Of a stretch of 64,000 nucleotides of DNA, positions 8,152-19,779 are shown in pieces (position 1 is the stretch's first letter; each line of letters starts with the position of its first letter). The translations under genes and the position numbers were made by a program. Below the pieces are notes generated by a model, which saw only the letters and a list, made by a program, of their open reading frames with translations, had not been told where the DNA came from and ran no database searches. The stretch is taken from NCBI RefSeq assembly GCF_024699985.1, contig NZ_JAJONA010000001.1, positions 4,718,501 to 4,782,500 of the forward strand, given 5' to 3'. The stretch comes from Phenylobacterium sp. J367. Lineage in GTDB: Bacteria > Pseudomonadota > Alphaproteobacteria > Caulobacterales > Caulobacteraceae.

Positions 8152-9990
8152 GTGCGCGTGACCCTGGCCAATCTCCGCCCCGAGCCCATCGTCCGGCGCT
8201 GGACGACGTTCTGGATCTGCGCGGCGATCTTCACCCTGACCTGCACCCTGATCTCCGGCGCCGTGGTCGCCCGGCGCGCCCGCGCCGACCTCGCCCATAC
8301 CGCCCGCGCCTCGGCCGCCCTGCACGCCGCCGTGCTTCGCAGCGAGCTCGCCAAGCACCGCTCCCTGCCGTTCGTGCTGGCCCAGGACCCGGATGTCGTC
8401 GCCGTCCTCGCGGCGCCGACCCCCGGACGCCTGGAGGCGCTGAACCGCAAGCTCGAGACCCTGACCCACGGCACCGGCGCGGCGGTGATCTACCTGTTGA
8501 ACGTCGACGGTCTCACGGTGGCGGCCAGCAACTGGCGCGAGCCCACGAGCTTCGTCGGCGTCGACTACAGCTTCCGCTCCTACTACCGCGAGGCCAAGGC
8601 GGACGGCCGCGCAGAGATGTTCGCGCTGGGCACGTCCAGCCGGCGACCCGGCCTCTACATGTCCCAGCGCGTGGACGGGCGCGGCGACGCCATAGGCATC
8701 GTGGTCGTGAAGGCCGAGTTCCAGCAGTTGGAGGCCGACTGGTCCGCCGACGTCCCGGCCTTCGCCGCGGACGCCGACGGGATCATCCTCGTCACGTCCA
8801 TCCCCCAGTGGCGGTTCCACACCCTGACCGCCCTGCCCCCGAACGAGCAGGCGCGGCTGCACGCCGAACAGCGGTTCGGCGCGGCGCCCTTCCGGGTCCT
8901 GCCGACCTCGCCGCACCTGCGCCGGGATGACGAACAGATGCTGACCAGCGTCGCCCTGCCCGGCGGCTCGCCGCAGCGGTTCATGGCCGCCAGCACGCGG
9001 CTGGCCGGGGGGCTGGAACGTGTTCGTGCTCTCGCCCATGGGGGTGACCGTGAACGCCGCGGTCAGCGCCGCCTGGGCGGTGACCCTGCTGGTCTGCGCC
9101 ATGATCGTGGGCCTCTCGGCCTTCATCCTGCGCTGGCGGATGCAGGCCTCGGTCCGCGCCGCCCGCCAGGGAGGCCGCCCGCGCCGAGCTGGAGTTGCGC
9201 GTCCAGGAACGGACCCAGGAACTGCGGAGCACCAACCGGCGGCTGACCGTGGAGATGGAGGAGCGCCGCCGCGCGGAAGCGCACATCCACAGGATGCAGG
9301 ACCAGCTCGTCCAGTCGAACAAGCTGGCGACGCTCGGCCAGATCGCCGCCGGGGTGGCCCACGAGATCAACCAGCCGCTCGCCGCGATCCGCAGCTATGC
9401 CGACAACACCGCCGTCTTCCTGGAGCGCAAGGACGTCGACACGGCGATGGCCAACCTCGGCGTCATCGCCAGCCTGACGATGCGGATCGGCCTGATCACC
9501 GACGAGCTGCGCGCCTTCGGCCGCAAGTCCAGCGCGCCCCCCGGCCCCGGTCGTGGTCGCCGACGCCATCGAGGGCGCGCTGCTGCTGCTCGCGCCACGG
9601 ATCCGGCAGCAGGCGGTCCGCATCACTGTCGAAGCGGAGCAGCCCGGCCTGCAGGCGATGGCCGAGCGGTTCAGGCTGGAGCAGGTGTTGGTGAACCTGC
9701 TGCAGAACGCCCTCGAGGCGCTGGAGGGCGCCCCCTCGCCGCAAATCACCATCCGCGTGGCGTCCCGGAAGAACCAGGTCACCGTCGTCGTCGCCGACAA
9801 TGGACCCGGCCTCACCGAGGAGGCGGCCGGGACGGTCTTCACGCCTTTCGCCACCACCAAGCCGCGGGGCCTCGGCCTGGGCCTGGTGATCAGTCGCGAC
9901 ATCGTCGCCGAATTCGGCGGCGACCTGTCGCTCCAGCGCCCGTTGAACGGCGGAGCGAGCTTCCTCATGACCCTTCGCAAGGCCAGGTAA
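8152..9990 (+). CDS. dctB: DctB-type sensor histidine kinase (three frame breaks)
   Basis: This sensor kinase pairs with the next gene. Repaired, it has about 611 residues: an N-terminal membrane helix (WICAAIFTLTCTLISGAVV), a periplasmic double-Cache sensor region with SYYREAKADG, a second helix (AWAVTLLVCAMIVGLSAFIL), a coiled coil, the phospho-acceptor box GVAHEINQPLAAIRSY and a HATPase domain with NLLQNALEAL and DNGPGL. This is the DctB layout, which senses dicarboxylates or acidic amino acids. The frame is lost at three G/C runs (9007-9012, 9169-9171, 9537-9542), each by one extra base, and returns to the original frame, so this is one intact gene with sequence errors. The start is GTG. 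Confidence 0.85.
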
Positions 9991-11329
9991 TGCTGAGCGC
10001 CATCAACCAAGTCGCCTTCGTCGATGACGACGATGATCTCCGCGGGGCCAATGTGCAGTCCCTGCAGCTCGCCGGCTTCGCGGTCATGGGCTTCGCCTCC
10101 GCCGAGGCGGCAGCCGCCGCCCTGCCCGCAGACTTCCCGGGCGTGGTGGTGACGGACATCCGCATGCCCGGCATGGACGGCCGGCAGCTCTTCCGCCAGC
10201 TCCGCCAGCGCGACGCCGAGCTGCCAGTCATCCTGATCACCGGCCACGCCGACGTGTCCCAGGCCGTCGAGGTGATGCACGAGGGGGCCTACGACTTCGT
10301 GGCCAAGCCCTATCCGGCCGAACGCCTGGTCAGCAGCATCCAGCGCGCCATGGAGACCCGGCGTCTGGTGATCGAGAACCGCAACCTGCGCGCCGCCGTT
10401 CAGGCCGCCCAGAACGACTGGCCGCTGATGGGCCAGACGCCGGTGATGGAGCGGTTGCGCGCAACGCTCCGCCAGCTCGCCCAGGCCGACGTCGATGTCC
10501 TGCTGGAAGGCGAAACGGGTGTCGGCAAGGAGCTCGCCGCCCGCGCCCTGCACAGCTGGAGCGCCCGCAAGCACCGCGAGTTCGTGACCGTCGACTGCGC
10601 CGCCCTGCCGGTCGGCATGATCGAGAGCGAGCTGTTCGGCCACGAGCTGGGGGCCTTCAACGGCGCGGTGCGCGCCCGGACCGGGCGCCTGGCGCTGGCC
10701 GACCGGGGCACTCTCCTGCTCGATGGCGTCGAGACGCTGCCTTCCGAGGCGCAGGGAAAATTCCTGCGGGTGCTTGAGGAGCGCGAGGTCACGCCGCTGG
10801 GCGGCAACGCCGGCCGCAACATCGACGTCCGCTTCGTGGCCGCGGCCCAGGTGGACCTCGCCGACGCGGTCCGCCAGGGGCGCTTCCGGCAGGATCTCTT
10901 CCATCGCCTCGACGTGGTGCGCCTTAGGATCCCGCCGCTCCGCGAACGACGCGACGATATCCCGCTTTTGTTCAGCCACTTCGCCAGCCAGGCGGCCGAA
11001 CGGTTCGGGGCCCGGCGCCGAACATCACCGACGGCGTCCGCTGGAAGCTCATGCACCACGACTGGCCCGGCAATGTCCGCGAGCTCAGCCACTACGCCCA
11101 GCGCGTCGCGCTCGACGTCGAGGACGGCGGCGGCTGTGCGGACGCCGTCGTCCAGGAGGCCCTGCCCCAGCGGGTCGCGGCCTTCGAGGCGCGGCTGATC
11201 CAGGAGACGCTGACGGAGTGCGGCGGGGACGTCCGCTCGGCCCTCGAGGCGCTCGGGATTCCGCGCAAGACCTTCTACGACAAGGTCGCGCGCCACGGCA
11301 TCGACCTGCACGCCTTCCGCACCGTCTGA
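9990..11329 (+). CDS. dctD: DctD-type response regulator (one frame break)
   Basis: The start codon shares its A with the dctB stop (TAATG). The repaired 446-residue protein has a receiver domain with phospho-acceptor Asp in VVVTDIRMPG, an AAA+ domain with Walker A GETGVGKE, and a C-terminal Fis-type helix-turn-helix (ALGIPRKTFYDKVARHGI). It belongs to the DctD group of sigma-54 activators. Two signatures are abnormal: the sigma-54 contact loop reads GAFNGA instead of GAFTGA, and the Walker B segment reads LLLDG where these proteins have LLLDE. One base is missing in GGGGCCC at 11007-11013. It may have lost sigma-54 activation and work as an ordinary DNA-binding regulator. Confidence 0.82.
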
Positions 11330-11415
11330 CGCCGCGCGAGGAAGCCCGCCGGACCGCCGGACCGCGGGGGAATCCGGCCATCGACTCAGGCCCGCGATCC
11401 GCCCGGATGACGCCT

Positions 11416-11463
11416 GTGTGACAGTACGCACCCGCGCCCCCCGCGGTGTGCGGCTTTCCGCTC
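11416..11463. promoter_or_regulatory. probable DctD operator pair before the TonB receptor
   Basis: GTGCGGCTTTCCGC at 11448-11461 matches the palindromes in front of dctB. A weaker copy, GTGTGACAGTACGCAC at 11416-11431, lies with its centre about 32 bp away, repeating the tandem spacing seen at dctB. The pair is about 160-205 bp upstream of the receptor start, a usual distance for an upstream activator. I found no convincing GG-N10-GC sigma-54 promoter in between. Confidence 0.55.
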
Positions 11464-11621
11464 ACCGGTTTGGGTGCGCCCCGCGCCAGCTTCCCTCAAC
11501 CGGCTGAATTCTCGGTCGATTTGTCTTCGGAAGAGCGGGGTCTGCGAACCGTTGCGGGCCGCGCGGTCCTGCGACCAACCTCTCCTGGGAAAAGCGCAAA
11601 GCGCAGACTTGGGAGGGGGAA

Positions 11622-14600
11622 ATGAAGCTCAGAAGCAAACCGCTGTGGCTGATGCACGCCAGCGTCCTGGCGCTCGCCACGATGGCGACCGGGGCGACGG
11701 CCCAGGCGCAGACGACGGCCGGTCAGGATCCGGACGATTCGGTGACCGTGGAGGACGTGCTCGTCATCGGCTCCCAGATCCGCGGCGCCAAGACCACCGG
11801 CGCGCTCCCGGTCACGGTCATCAATCCCGAAACCATGAACGCCGTGGCGCCGGTCTCCAGCGGCGACCTCTTCCGGACCATCCCGCAGGTCGGCGACGTC
11901 GCCTTCAACGAGCAGGCGACCGGTGGGGGTGAACTCCACCCGGGGCGACGTCTCCTCGGTGAGCCTCCGCGGCCTCGGCCTCGGCAACACGCTCCTGCTG
12001 ATCAACAGCCGCCGGGTCGTGCTCCACCCGACCTCCCAGGCGGTGACCGGCATCGTCGACAGCCAGGTTCCGGTGTTCGGATACAACGCCAACACCATCC
12101 CCGTGGCCGGCCTGGAGCGCCTGGAGGTCCTGCGGGACGGCGCCGCCGCCCTCTACGGCTCCGACGCCGTCGCCGGGGTCGTGAACAACGTGCTGCGCTC
12201 CGACTTCGACGGCGCGGAGTTCACCGTCCAGTACGGCGGCGCCGAGGGGACCAGCCAGCGCGAGCTCGAGCTCTCCGGCATCTGGGGCAAGGACTTCCAG
12301 GAAGGCCGCGGCAACATCTCGATCTTCGGCAGCTACTCCGACCGTTCGCGGCTCTACTCGAAGGACCTCGACTACATGGCGAGCTCCGACCGCTCGCGCT
12401 TTGCGGTCGGGACGCCATTCGAGGGCGTCGCCGCCTTCGACGGACGCAGCACGAGCTCGGCCTGGGGCGTCTTCCAAGCGCCGGCCAGTCTGGGCGTCAT
12501 CCGCTCGAACGGCGTGGCCGTCACCAACGGCTCAGCCATGTTCCACATGCAGCCCTCGACCAACCCGGGCTGCCAGCTCGCCAGCAGCACGCCGGGCGTC
12601 TGCTACGACGACGGCAACATCACCACCGGCGTGGCCGACCGCAACACCCGCCTCGACTCCGCGCGCTCGTTCGACAGGATCTCGACGCTGGCCAGTGCGG
12701 AGCGGCTGAACCTGTTCAGCTTCATCAACTACGACCTGACCGAGGACCTGCAGTTCTTCGGCGAGCTCGGGTTCTACACCGCCAAGACCAGCGACATCGG
12801 CGGCTCCGGCGGCGTCGGCACCAATGCGCCGATCACCCTGCCCGCCAACGCCTACTGGAACCCGTTCGGCCCGGTGGGCTCCCCCAACCGCCTGCCCGGC
12901 CTGAACATCGCGGCGGCGGGCGTGCCGCTGACCATCACCTCGTACAACATCGTCGACGCGGGCACGCGCGAGGTCGCGGTCACCAACTACCAGTACCGGT
13001 TCCTCGGCGGCCTGCGCGGCACGTTCGGAGAATGGGACTGGGAATCGGCAGCCCTCTACAACTGGGCGACCGCCAAGGACGTCTCCGACAACGTCTCGAA
13101 CACACTCTTCCAGCAGGCGGTCTCGGGAACGACCTCGGCGGCCTACAACCCCTTCACCGGCGGCGATCCGGCCAATCCGTCCGTGGGCGACATCACGCCC
13201 AACAGTCAGGACATCATCAACAGCTTCCTGATCAAGGGCGTCCGCAAGAGCAAGACCGAGCTGATGCTCTGGGACTTCAAGCTCTCGAACCCCAGCCTGC
13301 TGACCCTTCCGTTCCAGGGCAACCTGGGCGTCGCCACCGGTATCGAGTGGCGGCGGGAGACCTTCCACGACAATCGTGACCCCCGCCAGGACGGCACGAT
13401 CATGTACACCAACGCCGTCACCGGCCTGACCTACACCGACACCGGCAGCAGCCTCAGCCCCGACGTCCGGGGCAAGCGCGACGTGTGGTCGGCCTATGCG
13501 GAAGGCGTGGCCCTGCTGGTCTCGCCGGAACGCGAGGTCCCGTTCGTCCACAACCTCGAGGTCCAGGTCGCCGGACGCTACGAGCGCTACAGCGACATCG
13601 GCTCCGTGGCGAAGCCGAAGATCGCCGGCTCCTGGGACGTGATCGAAGGGGTGCGGCTGCGGACCTCGTGGTCCCAGGGCTTCCGCGCCCCGAACCTGGA
13701 GGTCATCAACCTGACCTTCCTGGAGCGCAGCCAGGGCGGCCGCGACTACCTGTTCTGCGAGGCCGACCTGCGCGCCGGACGGATCAGCAACTGGGCGCAG
13801 TGCAACCGCCCCACGTCGCTCGTGCGCCAGATGATCGGCAACCCGGACCTCAAGCCCGAGGAGTCCGAAAGCCTCAGCTATGGCGCGGTGCTGACCCCGC
13901 CGCTGCCCGCGGGCTTCGGCAGCGCGGTGATCACCATCGACCGCTGGAAGATCGAGCAGAAGAACGCGGTGGGCCTGATCAACGCCCAGGATGCGGTGAA
14001 CCTCGACTACCTCTACCGGGTCCGCGGCAGCCGCAACACGGCCGTCCAGCGCCTCGCGCCAACGACCGACGAACTGGCCCTGTTCGCCGGCACAGGCCTC
14101 GCGCCGGCCGGCCAGCTGCTGAACATGCAGCTGACCTTCGAGAACTTCCTGCCGATCACGGTCGAAGGCCTCGACATCAACGTCGACTACCGGCTGCAGG
14201 ACACGCCGCTCGGCGACTTCTCGGTCAGCGTCAACGCCGCCAAGCTCATCCGCTACCACATGGCGCCCGGCCCTGTGGGCGACGAGCTGGCGGAAGGTCA
14301 GGCGGCCGGCGAGATCAACGCGGGCGTGCCGCTCACCGCCGGGGGCGACTTCGTGGCCAAGAACGGCCGGCCGAAGTGGCGCTACTCGGTGAACGCCAAC
14401 TGGAGCTCCGGTCCGTACCGCGTGGGAGCCTTCGTCAAATACACCGACGCGGTCGACATCATCGATGTGATCGACTCCCAGAATAACCCCTGGGTGCTGA
14501 AGTCCCAGACCACCGTCAACCTCTACGGCCAGTACACCTTTGAGGACACCGACACGGTGTTCAGCGACACCCAGATCCAGGTCGGCGTGCGCAACCTGTT

Positions 14601-14700
14601 CGACAAGGACCCGCCGCTGCACCCGTCGAACGGTTACCTGGCGTCGCTCTACCAGCCGCAGGCGCGCTACTGGTACGCCAGCCTCAAGAAGCGCTTCTGA
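11622..14700 (+). CDS. TonB-dependent receptor (one frame break)
   Basis: This outer-membrane receptor should import a scarce nutrient using TonB energy. The repaired product has about 1025 residues: a signal peptide ending near ATGATAQAQ, a TonB-box-like stretch (VEDVLVIGSQIRG), a plug domain with SLRGLGLGNTLLLINSRR and LEVLRDGAAALYGSDAVAGVVN, and a long beta barrel ending in aromatic YWYASLKKRF, as expected for barrel insertion. One extra G at 11925-11929 breaks the frame near residue 100. The DctD-type operator pair upstream and ggt and dctA downstream suggest a gamma-glutamyl compound, peptide or acidic metabolite as cargo; that is inference. A strong terminator follows. Confidence 0.87.
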
Positions 14701-14706
14701 AGCCCT

Positions 14707-14737
14707 GGCGCGCCGTCGAGAGACGGCGCGCCTTTTT
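14707..14737 (+). terminator. intrinsic terminator
   Basis: GGCGCGCCGTC (14707-14717) and GACGGCGCGCC (14722-14732) form a perfect 11-bp stem with a GAGA loop, followed directly by TTTTT (14733-14737). It begins six bases after the receptor stop codon and should end that transcript. Confidence 0.93.
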
Positions 14738-14792
14738 CTTCCGGGCTCTGCGCCTGGAAGATCGAGAAAGTTCGATGAGGAGGGGGGACAAG

Positions 14793-16692
14793 ATGACAAA
14801 GGCTCCGACGCCGGCTCGGCCGGTTTCCGAGACCATGCCGCTGGTCGGCCGCCGCCAGATGCTGGCGGGCGGACTGGCGGGGGCCGCCGCCGCGGCCATC
14901 ACCGCAAAGGCGCACGCCCAGGCCCCCCAGCCCGGGGTCGTGCAGCCTGGGGTGGGCCGCCAGGCTCCGGACGCCCCCCGTTCCGGAGCCGCCGCCGTCG
15001 TTCAGCACCGCGTCGAGGTACCGGCTCCGAACGGCGCCGTGGCCGCGGGCCACCCCCTCGCTTCCATGGCCGGCCTGCGCATGCTGTTGCAGGGCGGGAC
15101 GGCCGCCGACGCCGCCGTCGCGGCGATGGCCGTGCTGAACGTCGTCGAGCCTTGGGCTTCCAGCGCCGCGGGCAACGGCTTCGCCACCTGCCTCGACGCC
15201 AGGACCGGCCAGGTGATCTCGCTGGCCTTCGCCGGCGCGGCGCCCAGGCTGCTGGACGACAGGTCGAGCGTCGCGGACCTCACCGCCGGGCCCAAGGCCG
15301 CGGTCACGCCCGGCGCCTTCGGCGGGTGGATCGAACTCGCCCGCCGGTTCGGGCGCCTGCCGCTGGCGACGATCCTGGAGCCGGCGATCGGCTATGCCCG
15401 GGACGGCCATCCGCTCGACCCGACGATCGCCTCCACCATCCGGCGGCAACAGGCCCAGCTCGCCAAGTATCCGACGACGGCAGCCATCTTCCTCCCCGGC
15501 GGCCAGCCGCCCGCGCCGCGCAGCCTGTTCAGGAATCCCCCGCTGGCCCGCACCTTCCAGGCGCTCGCCGACGCCGAGACCGCGGCCCTGAAGAGCGGGG
15601 CCGATCGCGACCGCGCCCTCCAGGCGGCCTACGACTATTTCTACTCAGGCCCCATCGCCCAGGAGATGTCGCGCTTCTCGGAGGCCAACGGCGGCTTCCT
15701 GCGCGCCGACGACATGCGCGCCTACAGGCCGAAGTGGGTCGAACCGATCGCTACGAACTATCGCGGCGTCGATGTCTTCTGCTGCCCGGTCACCTCGCGG
15801 ACCGGCCTGGAGATGTGCGAACAGCTCAACCTGATCGAGGGTTACGACCTCGCCGCCATGCCGGCGACCAGCGCCCAGGCGATCCACCTGGTGGCGGAAT
15901 CCATCAAGATCACCAAGGCCGACGTCTACCGCTACGCGGCCGATCCCGCCTTCAGCCCGACGCCCACCGCGACCCTGATCTCGAAGGAGTTCGCCGCCCA
16001 GCGCCGCCGATTGATCAACCCGGCCCAGGCGATCCCCTTCCCCGCGGGAGCCGACATCGCTGGCCCCCGTCCCGGCCCTCGGCCCAGGCGGACCAGCCGC
16101 GGCACGCCCGGCGACACCACCAGCCTCTCGGTCGTGGACAAGGACGGTAACGCCGTCGCCTGCACGACCACCATCGGCGGCGGCTTCGGGACCACCGTGG
16201 TGATGGGCGAGACAGGCCTGCTCTGCAACAACGGGCTCCGCACGGGCTCGACCGCCCCCTACCGCGACCATCCGAACTTCGTGGGCCCGGGCAAGATCCC
16301 CCTGCTCGGCAACTGCCCGACGGTGCTGCTCGACCAGGGCCGGTTGCGGATGATATTCGGCACCCCCGGGGGGCGAAACCATCGGCCAGACGCAATTCCA
16401 GGTGTTGCTGAACGTGGTCGATAGGGGCATGGGCATCCAGCAGGCCATCGAGGCGCCGCGCATCGCGCTCGACGCCGATCCCGGCTTCTACACGCCTGGC
16501 GCGGAGATCACGCTCGACATGGAAAGCCGCTTCCCGCCCGAAACGGTGGCCCAGCTCCGCGCCATGGGCCACAAGGTGGAAACCGTCGGTCCGTTCTCCA
16601 TCGGCTCGATCCAGGGGATTCTCGCTTCGCCAGGCGGCGCGCGCATGGCCGGTGGCGATCCCCGCCGGATGGGATACGCCGTGGGCTACTGA
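14793..16692 (+). CDS. ggt: gamma-glutamyltransferase (one frame break)
   Basis: The enzyme removes gamma-glutamyl groups from glutathione and related compounds, releasing glutamate. The repaired product has about 632 residues. It begins with a Tat-like leader (GRRQMLAGGLAGAAAAAITAKAHA), followed by the family start PNGAVAAGHPLAS and GGTAADAAVAA. The processing site is GDTTSLSVVD, whose Thr becomes the nucleophile at the new N-terminus of the small subunit. FGTPGG and GAxITLDMESRF-type segments close the small subunit. An extra G in the run 16368-16373 breaks the frame. AGGAGG lies 9 bases before the chosen ATG. Placed between a TonB receptor and dctA, it may supply glutamate to the latter. 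Confidence 0.88.
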
Positions 16693-16753
16693 GCCAGCGC
16701 CGCTGCGACACGCCATAGTCCGCGTCCAGGCTGGCCGGGCCGCTCCGTGCGGC

Positions 16754-16769
16754 GCCGGGGCGCCCCGGC
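16754..16769. repeat. perfect GC palindrome upstream of dctA
   Basis: GCCGGGGCGCCCCGGC is a perfect 16-bp palindrome in the 168-base gap between ggt and dctA. It could be part of a terminator for ggt, though no T tract follows, or a protein site. It does not resemble the Dct-type operators described above. Confidence 0.3.
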
Positions 16770-16860
16770 CGCAACCGTACAAGGACCTTCCAGTGCCGAT
16801 CACCTGCCGCCCGCCGCCCGCTCTTGCGGATGCGTTCCAGACGAAGCCGGAGCGCCGCTG

Positions 16861-18171
16861 ATGGTGCGCGCGCTGAAGACCCTCTACGTCCAGGTGCTGA
16901 TCGGCGTGGCGCTCGGCATCCTCGTGGGCTTCCTCTGGCCGACGTTCGGGGCCGGACTGAAACCGCTCGGCGACGCCTTCATCAAGCTCGTGAAGCTGGT
17001 CATCGCCCCGGTGATCTTCTGCACGGTGGCCGCCGGCATCGCCCGGATGAGCGACATCAAGACCTTCGGCCGCGTCGGCGGGAAGGCGCTGATCTATTTC
17101 GAGATCGTCTCGACGCTGGCCCTGGTCGTCGGCCTGATCGTCGGGCGGGTAATCCAGCCCGGGCGCGGCTTCAACATCGACCCCGCCACGCTCGATCCCA
17201 GCGTCGCGGCCGGCTACGTCGAGAAGGCCAAGCACGGCGAGGGGCTGGTCGAATACCTTCTGCACCTGATCCCGGACACCTTCGTCGGGGCCTTTGCCGA
17301 CGGCAACCTGCTGCAGGTGCTGCTGCTGGCTATCCTGGTGGGCTACGCCTGCACCCGTCTGGGGGAGTTCGGGACCCAGACGGCCAACGTCCTCGATCAG
17401 ATCGCCAAGGTCTTCTTCGGCGTGATCCATGTGGTCGTGAGGCTCGCGCCCATCGGGGCGTTCGGCGCCATGGCCTTCACCATCGGCAAGTACGGCGTCG
17501 ACAGCCTGCTGCAGCTCGGCGCCCTGGTCGCCACCTTCTACATCACGGCCCTGCTCTTCGTGATCGTGGTGCTGGGTTCGATCTGCGCCTGGGCCGGGTT
17601 CTCGATCTTCCGTTTCCTGGCCTACATCCGCGAGGAACTGCTGATCGTGGTGGGCACCTCGTCGTCGGAGAGCGTGCTGCCGCAGATGATGGAGAAGCTC
17701 GTCCGGCTGGGCGCCTCGAAGCCGGTGACCGGCCTGGTGATCCCCACGGGCTACAGCTTCAACCTCGACGGCACCAACATCTACATGACGCTGGCGACGC
17801 TCTTCCTGGCGCAGGCGACCAACACACCGCTGACGCTGGGCCAGGAGCTGACCCTGCTGGCCGTCGCCATGCTGACTTCGAAGGGCGCCAGCGGCGTGAC
17901 GGGCGCGGGCTTCATCACGCTCGCGGCCACCCTGGCCGTGGTGCCGCAGGTGCCGATCGCAGCCCTCGCCGTCCTGGTCGGCGTCGACCGGTTCATGAGC
18001 GAATGCCGGGCTCTGACCAACCTCGTGGGCAACGGCGTCGCCACCCTCGTGGTCGCGCGCTGGGAAAACCAGCTCGACCGCGAGAAGCTGCGCCTCGAGC
18101 TGAAGCGCGGCCCCCGCTATGTCGAGGCCGCCCGCGAGAACGAGAGCGTGATCCCGCCGACCGTCGCCTAG
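16861..18171 (+). CDS. dctA: C4-dicarboxylate/proton symporter DctA
   Basis: DctA imports succinate, fumarate, malate and sometimes aspartate-like acids across the inner membrane. The 436-residue protein has the dicarboxylate/amino acid:cation symporter fold: about eight membrane helices, the serine-rich hairpin [13 protein letters not shown], the signature [17 protein letters not shown] and the second hairpin [15 protein letters not shown] with the following [20 protein letters not shown]. All substrate-site motifs are intact. I chose the ATG at 16861; upstream residues in the frame are not family-like. It is the natural target of the DctB/DctD pair nearby. Its stop codon overlaps that of the Nramp gene in a shared CTAG. 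Confidence 0.94.
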   Translation: MVRALKTLYVQVLIGVALGILVGFLWPTFGAGLKPLGDAFIKLVKLVIAPVIFCTVAAGIARMSDIKTFGRVGGKALIYFEIVSTLALVVGLIVGRVIQPGRGFNIDPATLDPSVAAGYVEKAKHGEGLVEYLLHLIPDTFVGAFADGNLLQVLLLAILVGYACTRLGEFGTQTANVLDQIAKVFFGVIHVVVRLAPIGAFGAMAFTIGKYGVDSLLQLGALVATFYITALLFVIVVLGSICAWAGFSIFRFLAYIREELLIVVGTSSSESVLPQMMEKLVRLGASKPVTGLVIPTGYSFNLDGTNIYMTLATLFLAQATNTPLTLGQELTLLAVAMLTSKGASGVTGAGFITLAATLAVVPQVPIAALAVLVGVDRFMSECRALTNLVGNGVATLVVARWENQLDREKLRLELKRGPRYVEAARENESVIPPTVA

Positions 18172-19584
18172 CCGAGCAGCTTTATGATCTGGTCGCGGAA
18201 GGTCAGGGCCGAGAGCACGCCGAAGAGGCCGACCGACCAGATGAGCGCCGCCAGCCGGAAGCCGCTGACACGGATCGGCGCCGGGAGCGAGCGCCGGTTG
18301 ATGAGGATCAGCAGGATCGAATAGATGAACATCATGAAGCCGGCTGAGACGGCGGAGGTGATCAGCAGGGCGATCGGCTGGCTGAAGCCCGCCAGCAGGA
18401 CGGTGATCCCCACGACGATCAGGGCCCAGACCAGGGCCGCGTAGATCCGGCTCTCGTCGAGGGTGCGCAGGTAGCAGGTCTTCAGGACGTCGGCGGCGAG
18501 GCGGCTCGTGTAGTCGACGATGCCCAAGGCTGCGGCGAAGAGCGAAAATGCCCCCCACGGCCAGGAACAGCACCTGGAACCAGGGCCCCACCCGCGCGCC
18601 CAGCACCTCGGCCTCCAGGCGGATGAAGCTGATGTTGTTCGTGACGTCGTCGCGCCCGAAGACCGTGGCGTAGGCCAGCAGCGACGTGAACAGGATCGTC
18701 ACGAAGGTCACCAGCACGAAGGTGGAGAGCTGCTCGAGGTTGGCGAACCGCCACCAGCCCCGCCAGCGGCGAAGGTTCTCCTCCGTGGGCAGGAAGACGT
18801 ATCCGGTGCTGGGCTGCGCCACCGGCTCGCCGGTCACCGGGCTCACCAGGCGCGGCGCATAGACGCCCATGCCGTAGCCCTTGTCGCGGATCCAGTTGGC
18901 CTGGACGAGGTTCTGGCCGCCGCCCGCGCCGGCGTAGGCGAGCGCGCCGAGCAGGAGGGCGAAGCCGAGCTCCTCGGCGGGGATGCGCGCGTGGGTCACC
19001 ACCTGGGGCAGGGCGCGCCAGGCCGGCGCTTCTATCGCCACGAAGGCCGCGACCACCAGCAGGGTCAGCACGGCCGCGATCTTCAGCATCTGGGCTCGCT
19101 CGAGCGCCACATAGACCACCGGCGCAAGGGTCAGGATCAGGCCGATCGCCACCAGCATGCCGATCGCGATCCACCGGGGCTCGCCGCCGACCATGTAGGA
19201 GAGCAGGGTCGCCGAACTGGACGCCCAGCCCGGCCATAGGTTGGCGAAGCAGGTCATCAGCGCGAAGACCAGGCCCCAGTGGCGCCAGTAGCGGCTGAAG
19301 CCGGTCAGCGCCGTCTCGCCGGTGGCCAGCGCGTAGCGCTCGATCTCCATGTTCAGGAAGAACTGGGTCACCAGGCCCACGAAGGCGGCCCATACGAACA
19401 CCAGCCCCACCTGGGAGGCGATGTAGGGGTAGAGGATGAACTCCCCCGAAGCGAGGCCGACCCCGGCGGCCACCACGCCCGGGCCGATCAGCCGCCAGAA
19501 GTGGCGGGGCGCCTCGGGCATCTCCCGGATTTCGGGCGGCGGCAGGCAATGGGCGGGCAGCCCGCCCGGTCGTGCATCCGCCAT
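18168..19584 (-). CDS. Nramp-family carrier (one frame break)
   Basis: The repaired protein has about 471 residues and some eleven membrane helices. The opening [21 protein letters not shown] resembles the Nramp first helix, but the canonical metal-binding DPGN is replaced by a GLASGE segment, and the usual MPH motif is absent, so manganese or iron transport is doubtful. It is closer to the uncharacterised Nramp-like divalent-ion or organic-solute carriers. An extra base in the C run 18551-18556 breaks the frame; removing it gives [11 protein letters not shown], a sensible helix. The gene converges with dctA, and both stop codons lie in one CTAG. Confidence 0.72.
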
Positions 19585-19779
19585 CGTTCCTTCCCCCGGC
19601 TGATAGCGCTATCCTGCCTGGGCTGGCCGGATGAGCAACCGCCATTCGACCCGGACGCCCCTCAGCAACGGCGACGCCGACCTGAGGCAAAGGCGCTCAC
19701 CCGGGCCACGTCCGTCGCATTCCAACTGTCAAGCTTCGCCATCGCGGTGTAATCGGCATCCAGACGTTGTTTCTCGACG

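Noticed and set aside
8152-9990. Sensor kinase as a pseudogene or as several separate genes
   Set aside because: Three one-base insertions restore the original frame, and domain order is complete without loss, so sequencing error is more likely.
11462-11621. Sigma-54 promoter before the TonB receptor
   Set aside because: I looked for GG-N10-GC with the TGGCAC/TTGC context and found only poor matches.
12532-14799. 755-residue minus-strand reading frame over the TonB receptor
   Set aside because: Antisense shadow; the plus strand encodes a complete receptor with plug and barrel.
16015-18550. Leftward continuation of the Nramp frame to a 1189-residue product
   Set aside because: After the frame break at 18551-18556 the sequence is antisense to dctA and ggt; the true carrier continues in the other frame to 18168.
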